From contig KV748181.1 of NCBI GenBank assembly GCA_001692895.1, positions 3,849,640 to 3,913,639 on the forward strand: a DNA stretch of 64,000 nt, written 5' to 3'. Under the pieces are notes generated by a model. The model did not search any database, was not told where the DNA came from, and was given only the letters and a program-made list of their open reading frames with translations. Below, piece by piece: positions 13,443 to 23,099 of this stretch (the first letter of the stretch is position 1; each line of letters begins with the position of its first letter). The position numbers and the translations under genes are program-made. The DNA comes from Cenococcum geophilum 1.58. Lineage: Eukaryota > Ascomycota > Dothideomycetes > Gloniales > Gloniaceae.

Positions 13443-13866
13443 TATAACGGAACCTTATAGCAAGTACTACGATAGGCTTATTATTAGGCTAGGTGTATAG
13501 GTAATGCAAATTAAAGTTAACAATATAATAACAACTGGGGGAGTAGTTGCCTAATAGATTAACTCTAATTATATTCTAAGAATTACTATAAGAAAGGAAC
13601 TATCTAGGTAGGGACTAAGGGTCCTTAAATACACAACCGTACTCCTATAAAATCCTTCTTATACGTAATATACGTGTACTCTATCTGCTCTATCGCAGAT
13701 TATATAGATTGTACAAATTACACAGATCACATTATATAACCTTAGTTACTATTCCTCGTTATATGGTTCTATCGGCTCTATTCTAAACCGTGCCTAAATT
13801 AACCAACTAGCTTCTTCCAACTCCTCTCCAAGTAGTCGTAACATTGTACTTAAAGCGTCTGTAACA
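13443..13866 (-). repeat. Gypsy A1 5' LTR
   Basis: Mate of 5921-6344, ending GCGTCTGTAACA in plus orientation. It is slightly less mutated than the other LTR (for example CACAGATCACATT here against TATAAATTATATT there). Confidence 0.9.
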
Positions 13867-13885
13867 ATATAGAGAACATTATATA
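13867..13885. repeat. Right copy of 19-bp target duplication of Gypsy A1
   Basis: Identical to 5902-5920. Downstream the copia frame continues in reverse as SYRSTLTLYNVLY, the expected segment before the GAG-pre-integrase motif. Confidence 0.85.
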
Positions 13886-15480
13886 GAGTAAGCGTACTTC
13901 TATAACTTTTAGTAGGTAGTACGGTTTATATAGAGATAGGTCCTTTACCTACTAATTAAGCTCTATAGGGACCAACTATATCTAATAAGGTGTCGTTATT
14001 AACATAGTTAAAGAGAAGTTTATAATTCTTACAGCAGTAAACGGTAGCGGCGGTATTATAGATAAAGTTATACCTACTTAGTTAGGCTTATACTACTGCT
14101 GCTATAAGCTCGCGTTATAGATTTACTTTATTTTTAACTTAATTAAGGTGTTTATTTAAGCTAAATAGATGACCTAGCCCTTTACTTTTTCCTTACACAG
14201 ATTCTATTACCAATTCTCTATAGTGCATTTTCTAGGTTTCTCTTCTAGTAGTCTTTTTTAGAATATATAGTTCTCTTACATTTTACACAGTTAGGGTACT
14301 TGTATATTTCTATTAGTGCAATCTTTCTCTTTATAGATGTTCTTTATTTAAACGTACTATAAGGATAGTAAAAGCTTCTTAATTAAGCTCGCTATTAAAG
14401 ATAATAAGTTCCTTGCCTAAGGCTTATAGGTTAGTATTTTTCTACATCTAATTTATTCGTTAAGTTATTTTAAACTAAGTATAGTTAGTAAAGCTAACTC
14501 CGTATAGAAGGGCCGTTTAGGTAAAGATCTTATAGGTAATAGGTTAGTCCATTTTAATAAGGCAATTAAGGTTTAATGTAATATAGGAAACAAATTACTC
14601 TATATTCTTAAAATCTTAAACGCGTTTAATAAAGAAGGTAGCTATAATATTAGTAACAGCTGCCGGATTAAGATCCTTAAAGCGTTTTTTTAGGGCTTTC
14701 CATTTCTTAAGCGCCTATTTAGCATTTAATATAAACGGCTTATAGATACTACTAACGTTCTAGTTAATAAAACTAGCTATATAAGCTAGCTATTCCTTAT
14801 ATTTCTCTCGTTCTTTTACTAAGTCAGCTAGCTTAATTTTTAGCTATTTAATAATAAAGCCTAAGTCTACCTATTTCTCTTTAATTAACTTAATTATAGG
14901 AAGGGACCGTGGTAGGTTATTAAGAACCTACTTAATATTTTTAGATCGGAGGTGGTTTTATATATTAATACTAAATATTAGCCAGTCTTCCTATCTGACG
15001 AGCTTTTAGATAAAGGCTTAGGCAGTATATTTATCGCTTATATTGGCGAGACTTATAGGTAGTTTATAGTAGGCAGTCTGTAGGCCTTATTAAGATAATA
15101 TTATTAGATTTATTTCTTTTATAAGGAGTATTTATATAGTATAGGTTTTAACTTAATATATTTCTTAGCTAGTATAGGTAGTTTTAATAAGCTTCTTCTA
15201 ATCTGCTACTAATACGGTTATTATAAGGCTTTATTCTTAAAAACTCTATCGTTCTATTTATTAATAATAGTAAGGTTATCTACTAAATAAGAGGTCCTCC
15301 TAAGCCTCTAGTGCCGCTATTTAATCATAGACTATGCTAAGCTCGTCCTCAGTAGGATCCTCTTGCTACATTTAGCGTAGAGTCCACCATTAGCAGCTAC
15401 GTAGCCGCTTATTATAGGTTTTTGCAGTTATAAGTTAGTTAAACATTTAACAACTTTTTAACGCCCGTGTGATAATATTG
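13867..15480 (-). mobile_element. Ty1/copia relic, gag and protease part
   Basis: The remainder of the copia element in its 5' direction, recognised by frame continuity with 4562-5920 across the inserted Gypsy element. It holds the decayed gag-like region with minus-strand frames broken by TAA/TAG. No 5' LTR could be delimited. The right edge near 15480 is a guess based on the change in base composition. Confidence 0.65.
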
Positions 15481-15579
15481 TAATAGCAATTATTGTTAAT
15501 AATAAAGCAATTAGATTTAGCTCGTTAGGCGCGAACCTAGGCTTATAACTTGTTAAAATAAAGTTATAGGGCTAAAACT

Positions 15580-16440
15580 CTGTGTATTACTTATCTTCTA
15601 TATAGGTGGTTAAAGAGATTTTAAGGAACTTTAACCGACGGTCAAAGTTATCTAATTGGTCAGATTCCTGCCAAGAGATTTCTCCACAAGTCTCATTACG
15701 TAATATCGTTGCGGGCTTGTTTTCCAACACTCTGTCTATTAAATATGTGGCTCTAGGGCCTCTATATATATATAAGGTAGGTATAGGCAACTAAGACAGG
15801 TAGTAAGACTTATAAGGGTAAGCAGCTGAAGTGTACAATATACGAAAGTAAGCAGCTAAAATAGTAAGCAAGTCCGATTCAAAACCCGATCTAAATCGAT
15901 ATCTTTAGCCCCTTAAAGATCGAGCGAGCAAAAGACCTTCAAGAGGAGCGCAAACAACTACAACACCAAGAGGAGGTACGCCGACAAGATAAGAAGATTC
16001 AGAAGCGACTTATAAAAGAAGAACGACAGCTTGCGATACTATAGAGGAAGCAGGCTAGAATACAAGCCAAGGTTTAACAAGAAAAGGAAGCAGCTGAAAA
16101 ACGCCGCCAGAGAGAGGAGGCTGTATATACTCGCGCAGCAAATCTACAGCTTTAAAACGACCTAACGCTAACGAGAGGAGGTAGACGGAAGAAACAAGCT
16201 TCTAGGTAATCTCTTATTGTTATTTTAAAGGTCGCAATTAAGGTAATAAATGGAATGGTTATATCTAGGGATACTCGCGCTTAACACTAAATTTAACGAC
16301 TTGCTACGGTCGGAAAATCTCGTACAGTAGCTCATTTGAATAAGAAAACTTAGTAGATTACTACATTAAAAATCTAAACGATTTTATTAATTATATGTAA
16401 TTCTACGCCCTTAAATCAAGGGTTGCCAATATTTAATTTT
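15580..16440 (+). pseudogene. Coiled-coil coding relic, perhaps a transposase C-terminus
   Basis: Less AT-rich than its flanks. Plus-strand frames give a charged coiled-coil (RASKRLQEERKQLQHQEEVR, then RRQDKKIQKRLIKEERQL, then EKEAAEKRRQREEAVYTRAA), followed by a short GKSRTVAHLNKKT segment. Such Glu/Lys/Arg-rich tails followed by a basic GR-x-V motif are typical of the C-terminus of fungal pogo-type transposases, but I cannot assign it firmly. The first part (about 15610-15665) shares a stretch with Gypsy C at about 42910-42970 (reverse strand), including AAGGAACTTTAACCG. A short open frame of 62 codons at 15606-15794 lies in it and is not convincing as a gene. Confidence 0.45.
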
Positions 16441-16739
16441 AGTATGCATTAAGTGGGACCGTGCACAAAGGGGGGAGAACTTCTTAGACCTGCGGAGGAT
16501 AGATTATCCTATCCGGTCGGGCGGATAATAATCCTATCCGAGGATAGCCCGGATATTGGATAATATCCAGATAACATCTAAATATCCGCAAAATTTTAAC
16601 TATAAAACTAAACCTTTACCCCCTATTATATGACGCTATAAATATAGCTAGTACTAGTAAAATTTACCCTAAAAACTAACGATAATAATTCCTTTAAAGT
16701 TAATACACTTTCCGCCCTTTTAAGCGGCGTTAAGATTAA

Positions 16740-18950
16740 AGCTAATACTAGTTTAATTTTAACTACTTATACGACACAGATCTTAAAATAAGTCTCCTTA
16801 ATTTATAAATATACTTATACGGTAATAAAGGAAGAAAAGGCTTATATAAAGAAACGTTACTTTTGTAAATACTATCCTCCTTAAGACCTAAAAGGACACT
16901 ATTCCTTAACTATTGGATTATAAGGCTATTTTAAAAAACATAATATTAAATAGAATTTAGTAGAGAACTAGGAGTGTACGATAGTAAAAGATTAGGGGGA
17001 GAGATCTCTTTTAGAACTATATTAAAAGCTTTTAGTAAAAGGAGAAGTTTAAGGTCTTAAGGGTAAGGTTTTAAAGCGTATAGTATATTAAAATACTATA
17101 AAGTAAGCACTTTTAGATCTAATTATCGTATAATAGCTTCCCTTCTTATATATAGAATGGCTAGAGTTTTATACTTTTATAAAAGTATTAAATTAAAAAG
17201 CACCCTTAATTATCCCTATATACTACTTAACAATTATAGCCTAGATTCTTAAATACTTTACTAAGAGTTAAGATATTATACGAAAAGTACTTTAATTTAT
17301 AAAAATAAATATTTACCTTATTGTGGATATCTGGACTTCTTTAAGTTATTCCCTTTTTCTTAAAATCTATACTAGCTTTATTAATATCTAGGATAAATAC
17401 TGGAACCCCTTAATTGCCCTTTATATAGTATCTAGTTAGAGTAATATAGATTAATAGAAGGCGCTTTATTTAGTTCCTATTAAGTATAGTATTAAAATAA
17501 AGATTAGAGCTCTTATTAGCGATAATACCGGATTAAATAATGTTCTCTATTATATAATTGGCTAATAGCTTAGCCTTAAGTATAAAATTAACTGAATTAT
17601 AACGTATTAAAGGATTTGCTGTTAGGGGCACGTTATTAATATTATTATTTAAGCCTTTCTATTTAGTTTAAAAAAGGATAAGAAGCTTATAAACTTATAT
17701 AATAAAGAGGATAAAGAACATAATAAAGAAGAAGAGGAGAAAGAAGAAGTTATACGATAAGTACTACCGCTAGTTAAAAAAAAGAAAAAAAGGATAAAGA
17801 ATTAGAGCTAGTATTAGATAAAAAGCGTAAAAGAGGTAAAAATATTTGAAATATTATAGGGCTAATAGGAAAGCTTTATCACTATATTGTTTATATTTAC
17901 AGCTTAGCTAACCGTATAATATAGAATACTTAGTTTCTTATACTATATATAGCTCTAAAGAATATAGTAAAGGCTAGGCTTTAACTTTATATAGAGCACT
18001 ATAAGGATAACTTAAAAAACAATATCCTCTTAATAAGTGAATAGATATATCTTTATATAATTTATAATTTCCTTTAGTCTTTCTATAAAGCAACTCTATT
18101 TCTTTAAGGAGATTATATAACACTAGAGAGGGTTCTAGAATTAGTTAATATTCTTAAGGATATAATATAGACCGCATTAGTATATTATACAATATTCTTA
18201 ATATTTCTTTAGCTAACTTTCCTATAGGTAATAGCTACTAAGGCTAAGGATAAGTTTATAACTCCTTAACTTTAATATACTAAGAAAAAGCTTATAAAGT
18301 ATATTAAAAAGCTAAATAATTCTCCCTACTATCTAGCAGCACGAGTTCTTAACCTAGAGTATTATACGGCTTTCTTTTAAAAAAAAATAGAACGATTATA
18401 TTACCGTTAAAGAAGAAAAGAAGCTTTTTAGCGTATAAAAGCTCTAGAAGAGATTCCGTAAGAAAGTAATACTTTTAGGTTTAACTATATTATACGCAAC
18501 TAAGAAAACTTAAAAGTCGCCTTTAGAGCCTAAAGAAAACCTTTTTGCCTTCTATAAGGCTTATCTTTAGTATTATTTAAAATATACTTGTCTTCAGAGT
18601 CTAGATAAGTTTAATAACTATATTAATAAGAATCTAATTCCGCTTAATAGCCATAAAACAGCTATTTAATAGTAGAACCAGCCTCTTTAGTATATAAGAT
18701 TTCTATAACTCTTATAGCTTATAATTAAAGTTCTTTTAATACCTAGAATAAGCAATAAGCTAAAGAGAGTATTTTTAGGTTCTTAACGTCGCGTTCCATG
18801 GGATCGTATAAGTACTACTCTATAAATACTTAAGGCATTAGAATGCGCGAAGGACTAGGCAGCTTATAAGATTCTAAGTATTCTCTTATAGTTATATAAG
18901 GGAAAGTATATAAGGGTATATTGTATAGCACTAAAGGGGGGTAGGGGGGT
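16740..18950 (+). pseudogene. Decayed hAT transposase (BED finger, hAT dimerisation domain)
   Basis: The plus-strand frame begins with a BED-type zinc finger remnant (KRYFCKYYPPQDLKGHYS near 16850). The middle has the catalytic-domain segment around FIKINIYLIVDIWTS and YIVSSQSNID-like text. It ends with a hAT C-terminal dimerisation motif (ISNKLKRVFLGS, RRVPWDRISTTL, ILKALECAKD) at about 18755-18875. In the family this last motif reads S-E-(R)VFSGARR--PWDR--L---NIE--ECLK-W. Numerous TAA/TAG stops and frameshifts make it inactive. Confidence 0.88.
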
Positions 18951-18994
18951 ATATAAATAAAATAATTTTAGGTAAAAGGTAACTACTAAAGGCG

Positions 18995-19066
18995 TGTAGG
19001 TGGTATAGGTAAATATATACTAACTTTAAACTTAATAGATTCTAAGTTTAAATCCCACCAATGTTG
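18995..19066 (+). other. tRNA-like or pol III-type sequence inside hAT element
   Basis: The segment has a TAGGTGG start that can pair with CCACCAA at its end, a box A-like TGGTATAGG, and a box B-like GTTTAAATCCC. The cloverleaf is imperfect, with mismatches that C-to-T change could explain. It may be a decayed tRNA or tRNA-derived SINE head, or chance. Confidence 0.25.
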
Positions 19067-19727
19067 TCCTTTATTAAGAATTAGGAAATATAATTATCTA
19101 GTATACTTCTTGTCCTACTGTATAACAAATTCTCTGGCAATATTACTATACTAGAAGTAAACTCTTCTCTCTGTATAATATACTTATATAACTAACTACT
19201 CTTAGAATAAGTAGGAGAGGGTAGAAGCTTTACTAGTAATTAATATAGAGGCCCTTATATATAAATGTAATTCTAATTTAAAGCCGTAGGTCTCTAAATA
19301 TAACTATAAGTAACCTATATTACTTATATAAGGCAGAGAGCTAATTAATACTAGCCTTGCGAGGCTTATATGGCGACTCTACGTTATCTAGTAGGCCCTT
19401 ACCCCTTTACTAAATGTTAGAGTCTCCTAGGGTTTTATAGTAGGTGCTATAGAAATTATAAGTAGCGGGATTATAGAGCTTAATGTTCGTTATATAATAT
19501 AAATTCTTAGCCTATAGTAGCGGTAGCGGGAGCATTAGAGGGTAAGGATCGGATTGTAAAATTAAGGGATGATAAGGAGTAGAAAAAATTTACTAGATTT
19601 AAACTGCTAGGTCTCCTCTCTTTTTTCCTATTTTTATTTTATTTTATAGTATTTTATATAAAGAGAAGTATAAATAAAAAGGTAGAAAGAAGATATCTAA
19701 TTAATAGGAAAGCTAAAGGTATTTGTT

Positions 19728-20004
19728 AAAGCTCTATACGAAGCTCTACACAAAGCTCTATACGAAGCTCTACGGAGGCTCTACACAACGGCTCTGCGTA
19801 CGACGGTTCTACGTACGACAGCTCTACTACGGGGCTTTATATAAAAGCTTTGTGCAGAGCTTTGTGTAGAGCTTCGTGCAGAGCTTTATGCGGAGCCTCC
19901 GCAGAGCTTTAAGCGGAGCCTCCGCAGAGCTTCGAGCGGGGCCTCCGCAGAGCTTCGTGCGGAGCTTTTGCTGAGTTTTGGTAGAGCTCCGTGCGGGGCT
20001 CTCC
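19728..20004. repeat. Minisatellite with inverted halves (AGCTCTACACGA units)
   Basis: About 24 units of 11-14 bp related to AAGCTCTACACG. From 19728 to about 19830 they run in one orientation (AGCTCTATACGA, AGCTCTACACAA). From about 19850 to 20004 they run in the opposite one (GCAGAGCTTCGTGCAGAGC, GGAGCCTCCGCAGAGC). The array lies in the 3' non-coding part of the hAT element. A similar array is at 21570-21726. Confidence 0.85.
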
Positions 20005-20174
20005 CTAAGCCTTATATCTATATAATATTACTTATCCTTAGAATATTTAGATAAAAGTGGTACTATTTTAAAGCGCTTTATAAGCTCTATAAATCTATAC
20101 TAATAGAAAAATTATTTATTTAATATTAGGGGGTGCATTACAAGTATAAGTATATTAGGGGTTTTTGCTAAGAC

Positions 20175-20206
20175 TATCCGGAGACTATCCGGATAGTCTC
20201 CGGATA
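20175..20206. repeat. Perfect 32-base palindrome in hAT right end
   Basis: The left half is TATCCGGAGACTATCC and the right half is its exact reverse complement, with no spacer. It lies about 60 bases inside the right terminal repeat, where hAT elements carry subterminal transposase-binding motifs. The left end (16500-16600) has related TATCCG/CGGATA motifs. Confidence 0.85.
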
Positions 20207-20265
20207 CTATTAGCTAATAGGTCTATTATCTAAGAGGCCTATCCAGCCTATCCTCCGCAGGTCTG

Positions 20266-21284
20266 GAACTTCTATCGTATATAGCTTAGTGTTAAAGCCT
20301 CTAGTCTGTACAGCTACTCAGCGGCAGGAGTGCTAGCGCCTTATTAACGTCTTTAACGCTTAAATATTGTGGTAATGTAAGCTTTGTGGTGTAGTGGAAT
20401 TAAACAAGCGACTTAATTCTAAATCTATGGAAATTAAGTAGAATAAATATATAAATGTAGAGTCGTGACTACAGGGTTTATAACTCGATCTTTAATATAT
20501 ACAAGGCTATCTTAGAGCCTTTCAGGCTGCAATCTTATGTCTTAGCATAATGCTAGTAGTCGGTTATAGGTAAATACCAGCGATATAGCTAGAAAGCCTA
20601 TATAATATTTAGTGTAGTTAATTAAAAAGCTTCAATATTGTCGCCGTCTGTTTATTTAATCCTTAAATTGTTAGCAAAATAGTCCTTATCCCTTGCATAT
20701 ATGGATATACTATTGCTATATTTTATAGCCCGCGCGGAAGAACATTAAAACTTTTAAAACTTTTGGTTTAGTAATGCGGCAAAACAACTTACTATATACC
20801 TCTTTAATTAGTACGTACGGGCCGCATTTTATAGAGCGTTATTATCTATACAAGGGATACCGCCTAAAAAATATTATACGTCTTTTGGCTCTAAAGCCTC
20901 TAAGGCCTTTAAAGCCTCCAAGGCCTCCAAAGCCTCCAAAAGCACCTTAAGCTTAAAAGTCCTATTTATAATCCTTTTTAGCGACGCAGTATATATATAA
21001 TAGCTTATCAGCAGTAGTCAGACAGCCTCTAAAGGCTTTAGTAGCTTTAGTAGCTACGTAGCGGGCGGCTAGTTAACGGAGGAAGGGCAGAAACCTATAG
21101 AAATGGCGTTATATATCACGACTTTTTACTTAACTTCTTAAAAAAAATTATATTAGTGTTTTTAGTAGTGGCCTTCTGCAATATCGAGGTTACCTTAGAA
21201 GCTTAGACTAAGAAATCGATTGCGGATATAGAAATATCCGTACCATCCGCTAAGCTAATTTAGGATGGTAATCGTATTCTTAAT
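20266..21284. other. Decayed dispersed repeat R, left copy
   Basis: Non-transposon-like sequence holding two blocks also found at 28651-29023 in the same order and orientation: about 20280-20350 (TTAAAGCCTCTAGT, GCTAGCGCCTTATTAACG) and about 21066-21184. In the second block both copies give a similar plus-strand translation around EGQKP, YIT and PSA, suggesting a once-coding family. I do not recognise the protein. The copy is RIP-affected. A tRNA-like box A (TGGTGTAGTGG at about 20385) is noted in it. Confidence 0.5.
20880..20942 (+). repeat. Short 9-base tandem repeat (AAGGCCTCC)
   Basis: Six to seven units of AARGCCTCY in tandem. In the plus-strand frame they encode Lys-Ala-Ser repeats (SKASKAFKASKASKASKS). 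This could be a low-complexity linker of the decayed protein in repeat R, or a simple microsatellite. Confidence 0.75.
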
Positions 21285-22069
21285 CTAAGGCGCTTTGGCG
21301 AGATTTATAGAAAACCTAAATATGGTTTGTATAAGAAGACCTTACCAACTTTAATAAAATTAATCTACCCTCCCACAATACCTGTTAATATAAAAATTAC
21401 ACCAAATTATAGAGAAAAGCCTACTATATAAGTTATGAGATCTTCAGCTCCTTATACGCGCGCAACGTTAAGAGGAATTCGTCGCCGTAGAGGCCCTAAT
21501 TCTACCTCTGCACCGCCAAGCCGCGCAGTAAACACCGACGCTAAACGCTTACGCCCACGCCGCCAGCCCTCTGCGTAGAGCTGTAGAGCTTTATAAGAGC
21601 TATACGGAACAAAGCTTAGGGGGAGACCTATATAGAGCTCTACACGAAGCTCTGTATAAAGCTCTATACAAAGCTCTACTAAGGCTTTATATAAGGCTCT
21701 ACACAGGCTCTGCACAAGGCTCTGCCCCCTAGTAGTAATAGAGGCACTCTGGGCCAAGGGGGGATATTTTTAAGTAGTAGATATCTATATATCTGTATAG
21801 TTTTATCTATATTAGCAGACTATTTAATAAGATATAATATATGCTTACGGTTTTAATAATATGTTTTTTAACTTTAATAAAATTAATATTAGGACTGAGC
21901 AATAGCTATATTATAAAATTTATACTAATTAAAAGCCCTAAGTCTTAAAAGTAATATATAAACTTTTAGTAATAATAACGCGTTATATAAATAAATAAAT
22001 TAGATATCCGTAATATCCGTTTTACGGTTTTCACTTACGGTTTTAACAAATCTCGCCAAACGGCCTTAG
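21285..22069. mobile_element. TIR element of about 785 bp (CTAAGG...TTTGGCGAGATTT ends)
   Basis: The left end CTAAGGCGCTTTGGCGAGAT is inverted at the right end (ATCTCGCCAAACGGCCTTAG), allowing for one or two mismatches, over roughly 30 bases. No clear target duplication was found, so the superfamily is open. Inside lie a GC-richer block (21440-21580) and the second minisatellite. No transposase is visible. The 101-codon open frame at 21452-21757 on the minus strand mostly translates the minisatellite and is not considered a gene. Confidence 0.55.
21570..21726. repeat. Second minisatellite (AGCTCTACACGA family)
   Basis: About 11 units such as GAGCTCTACACGAAGCTCTG and AAGCTCTATACAAAGCTCTA, the same unit as in the hAT element at 19728-20004, about 1.8 kb away. 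The sharing points to copying between the two loci or to a common mobile origin. Confidence 0.8.
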
Positions 22070-22175
22070 ACGTAATTTTGCAATTCGGAAGACGGCATAG
22101 GTTATTTTAACACTAGCTAAAAAATCAGGTAAATATCGAGGTGTTTTAGTAGGGCTTATTAATAAAATTGTGGTA

Positions 22176-22582
22176 ACGTGCTTTACTAATAAGCTGCGTA
22201 CCTTAGTAAGCTGCGCATCTAAAAACGTACTAAAAATAAGAAAAACCACACCTTAATATCTTAATAACGGCTAAGTAATAAGTTCTAAATTTTTAAAATT
22301 AGGCTTTTTTACTTATTTTAAGACCGCTGTTAGAGTTTTAAAGTAATTAGTTTAGCTATTTTTAAAATATTAAGTTTTAGCCTCTAAATTTAAGCCTACT
22401 TGCTATATTTTAAAAACTACTTTTTAAATCGCTTTTAAACTTTAATAAACATTATAAACTATAAAGGAAAGTCTAACTTTAAAATTTTAGAATTTATTAC
22501 TTAGCCGTTGTTAAGATATTAAGGTGTGATTTTTCTTATTTTTGGTAGGTTTTTAGGTACGCAGCTTACTGGTAAAGCACGT
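22176..22582. mobile_element. TA-flanked MITE, 407 bp (ACGTGCTTTAC ends)
   Basis: Inverted ends of about 110 bases begin ACGTGCTTTACYRRTAAGCT. TA dinucleotides flank at 22174-22175 and 22583-22584. Non-coding, AT-rich centre. It again starts ACGTG, like the elements at 2295, 4136 and 29505. Confidence 0.87.
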
Positions 22583-22584
22583 TA

Positions 22585-22728
22585 GCTAAGGTGCCTACAG
22601 TATACTGTCAACTAAAAGCGCCAAAAGCGCCTAATACAAAAAGTGTCAATTACTACACGAAGGGATGTTAAGGCGAGGTCCCCTTTAAATTATTATTTTA
22701 ATTAATATATAATACATTTAAGTATTTA
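22585..22728. other. Short segment between MITE and LINE
   Basis: It contains GCGCCTAATACAAAAAGTG and AAGGGATGTTAAGGCG, which weakly match 29087-29145, downstream of the right copy of repeat R. It is therefore probably the continuation of repeat R after the two TIR elements. Confidence 0.35.
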
Positions 22729-23099
22729 ATAATAATTCATTGCTTAACGTCCAATTTAAATCCCTATTGGGCCCACGCGGACTACTCCTTATTTACATAT
22801 GGGGAGAAAACTCTATTTAAGAAAAATAAGAAAACCCCGTGATCCATCTCCCCGCCTTTTAGGACTTGCCTACTTAGCGCCTACGAGTTGCCTATAGTGC
22901 TCTACTACCTTACTATTTAACCTCCTTAGGAACCACTACTGCCGTAACAAGCCTACGGACGCGCTAGTATTATAAACTATTACTCTACTACTGTAGAGTT
23001 ACTAGGGGGCACCTGCTACTCGCCCCCTTACCTTTTATTACTATTTCCCTTATAACCCGGAACTGATTTAATATATTTTAACTAATAAGCCACTAGGTA

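Larger units (their letters stand above)
5921..13866 (-). mobile_element. Full-length chromodomain Gypsy retrotransposon, type A (A1)
   Basis: A 7946-bp LTR element with two 424-bp LTRs, gag and pol on the minus strand in Gypsy order (gag, protease, RT, RNase H, integrase, chromodomain). It is inserted in the copia relic. A purine-rich tract on the minus strand borders the left (3') LTR at 6345-6362. All coding frames are broken by RIP-type stops. Two more type A relatives occur at 46325-49294 and 49295-62875. Confidence 0.93.
16485..20265 (+). mobile_element. hAT DNA transposon, complete but RIPped (3781 bp)
   Basis: Eighteen-base terminal inverted repeats: the right end reads CTATCCTCCGCAGGTCTG and the left is its complement with one change (C to T at 16485). 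Eight-base target duplications GAACTTCT lie at 16477-16484 and 20266-20273, the length fixed for hAT elements. The ends are rich in TATCCG-type short palindromes, usual for hAT subterminal transposase sites. One decayed transposase lies on the plus strand. A 3' region of over 1.2 kb carries a minisatellite. Confidence 0.93.

Noticed and set aside
19728..20004. Possible CRISPR-like array
   Set aside because: Units of 11-14 bp are contiguous without unique spacers, invert half-way and lie in a eukaryotic transposon.
21452..21757. 101-codon open frame on the minus strand
   Set aside because: It mostly translates the AGCTCTACACGA minisatellite (Leu-Tyr-Glu-Leu type repeats) and lies in a TIR element; no sign of a real protein.
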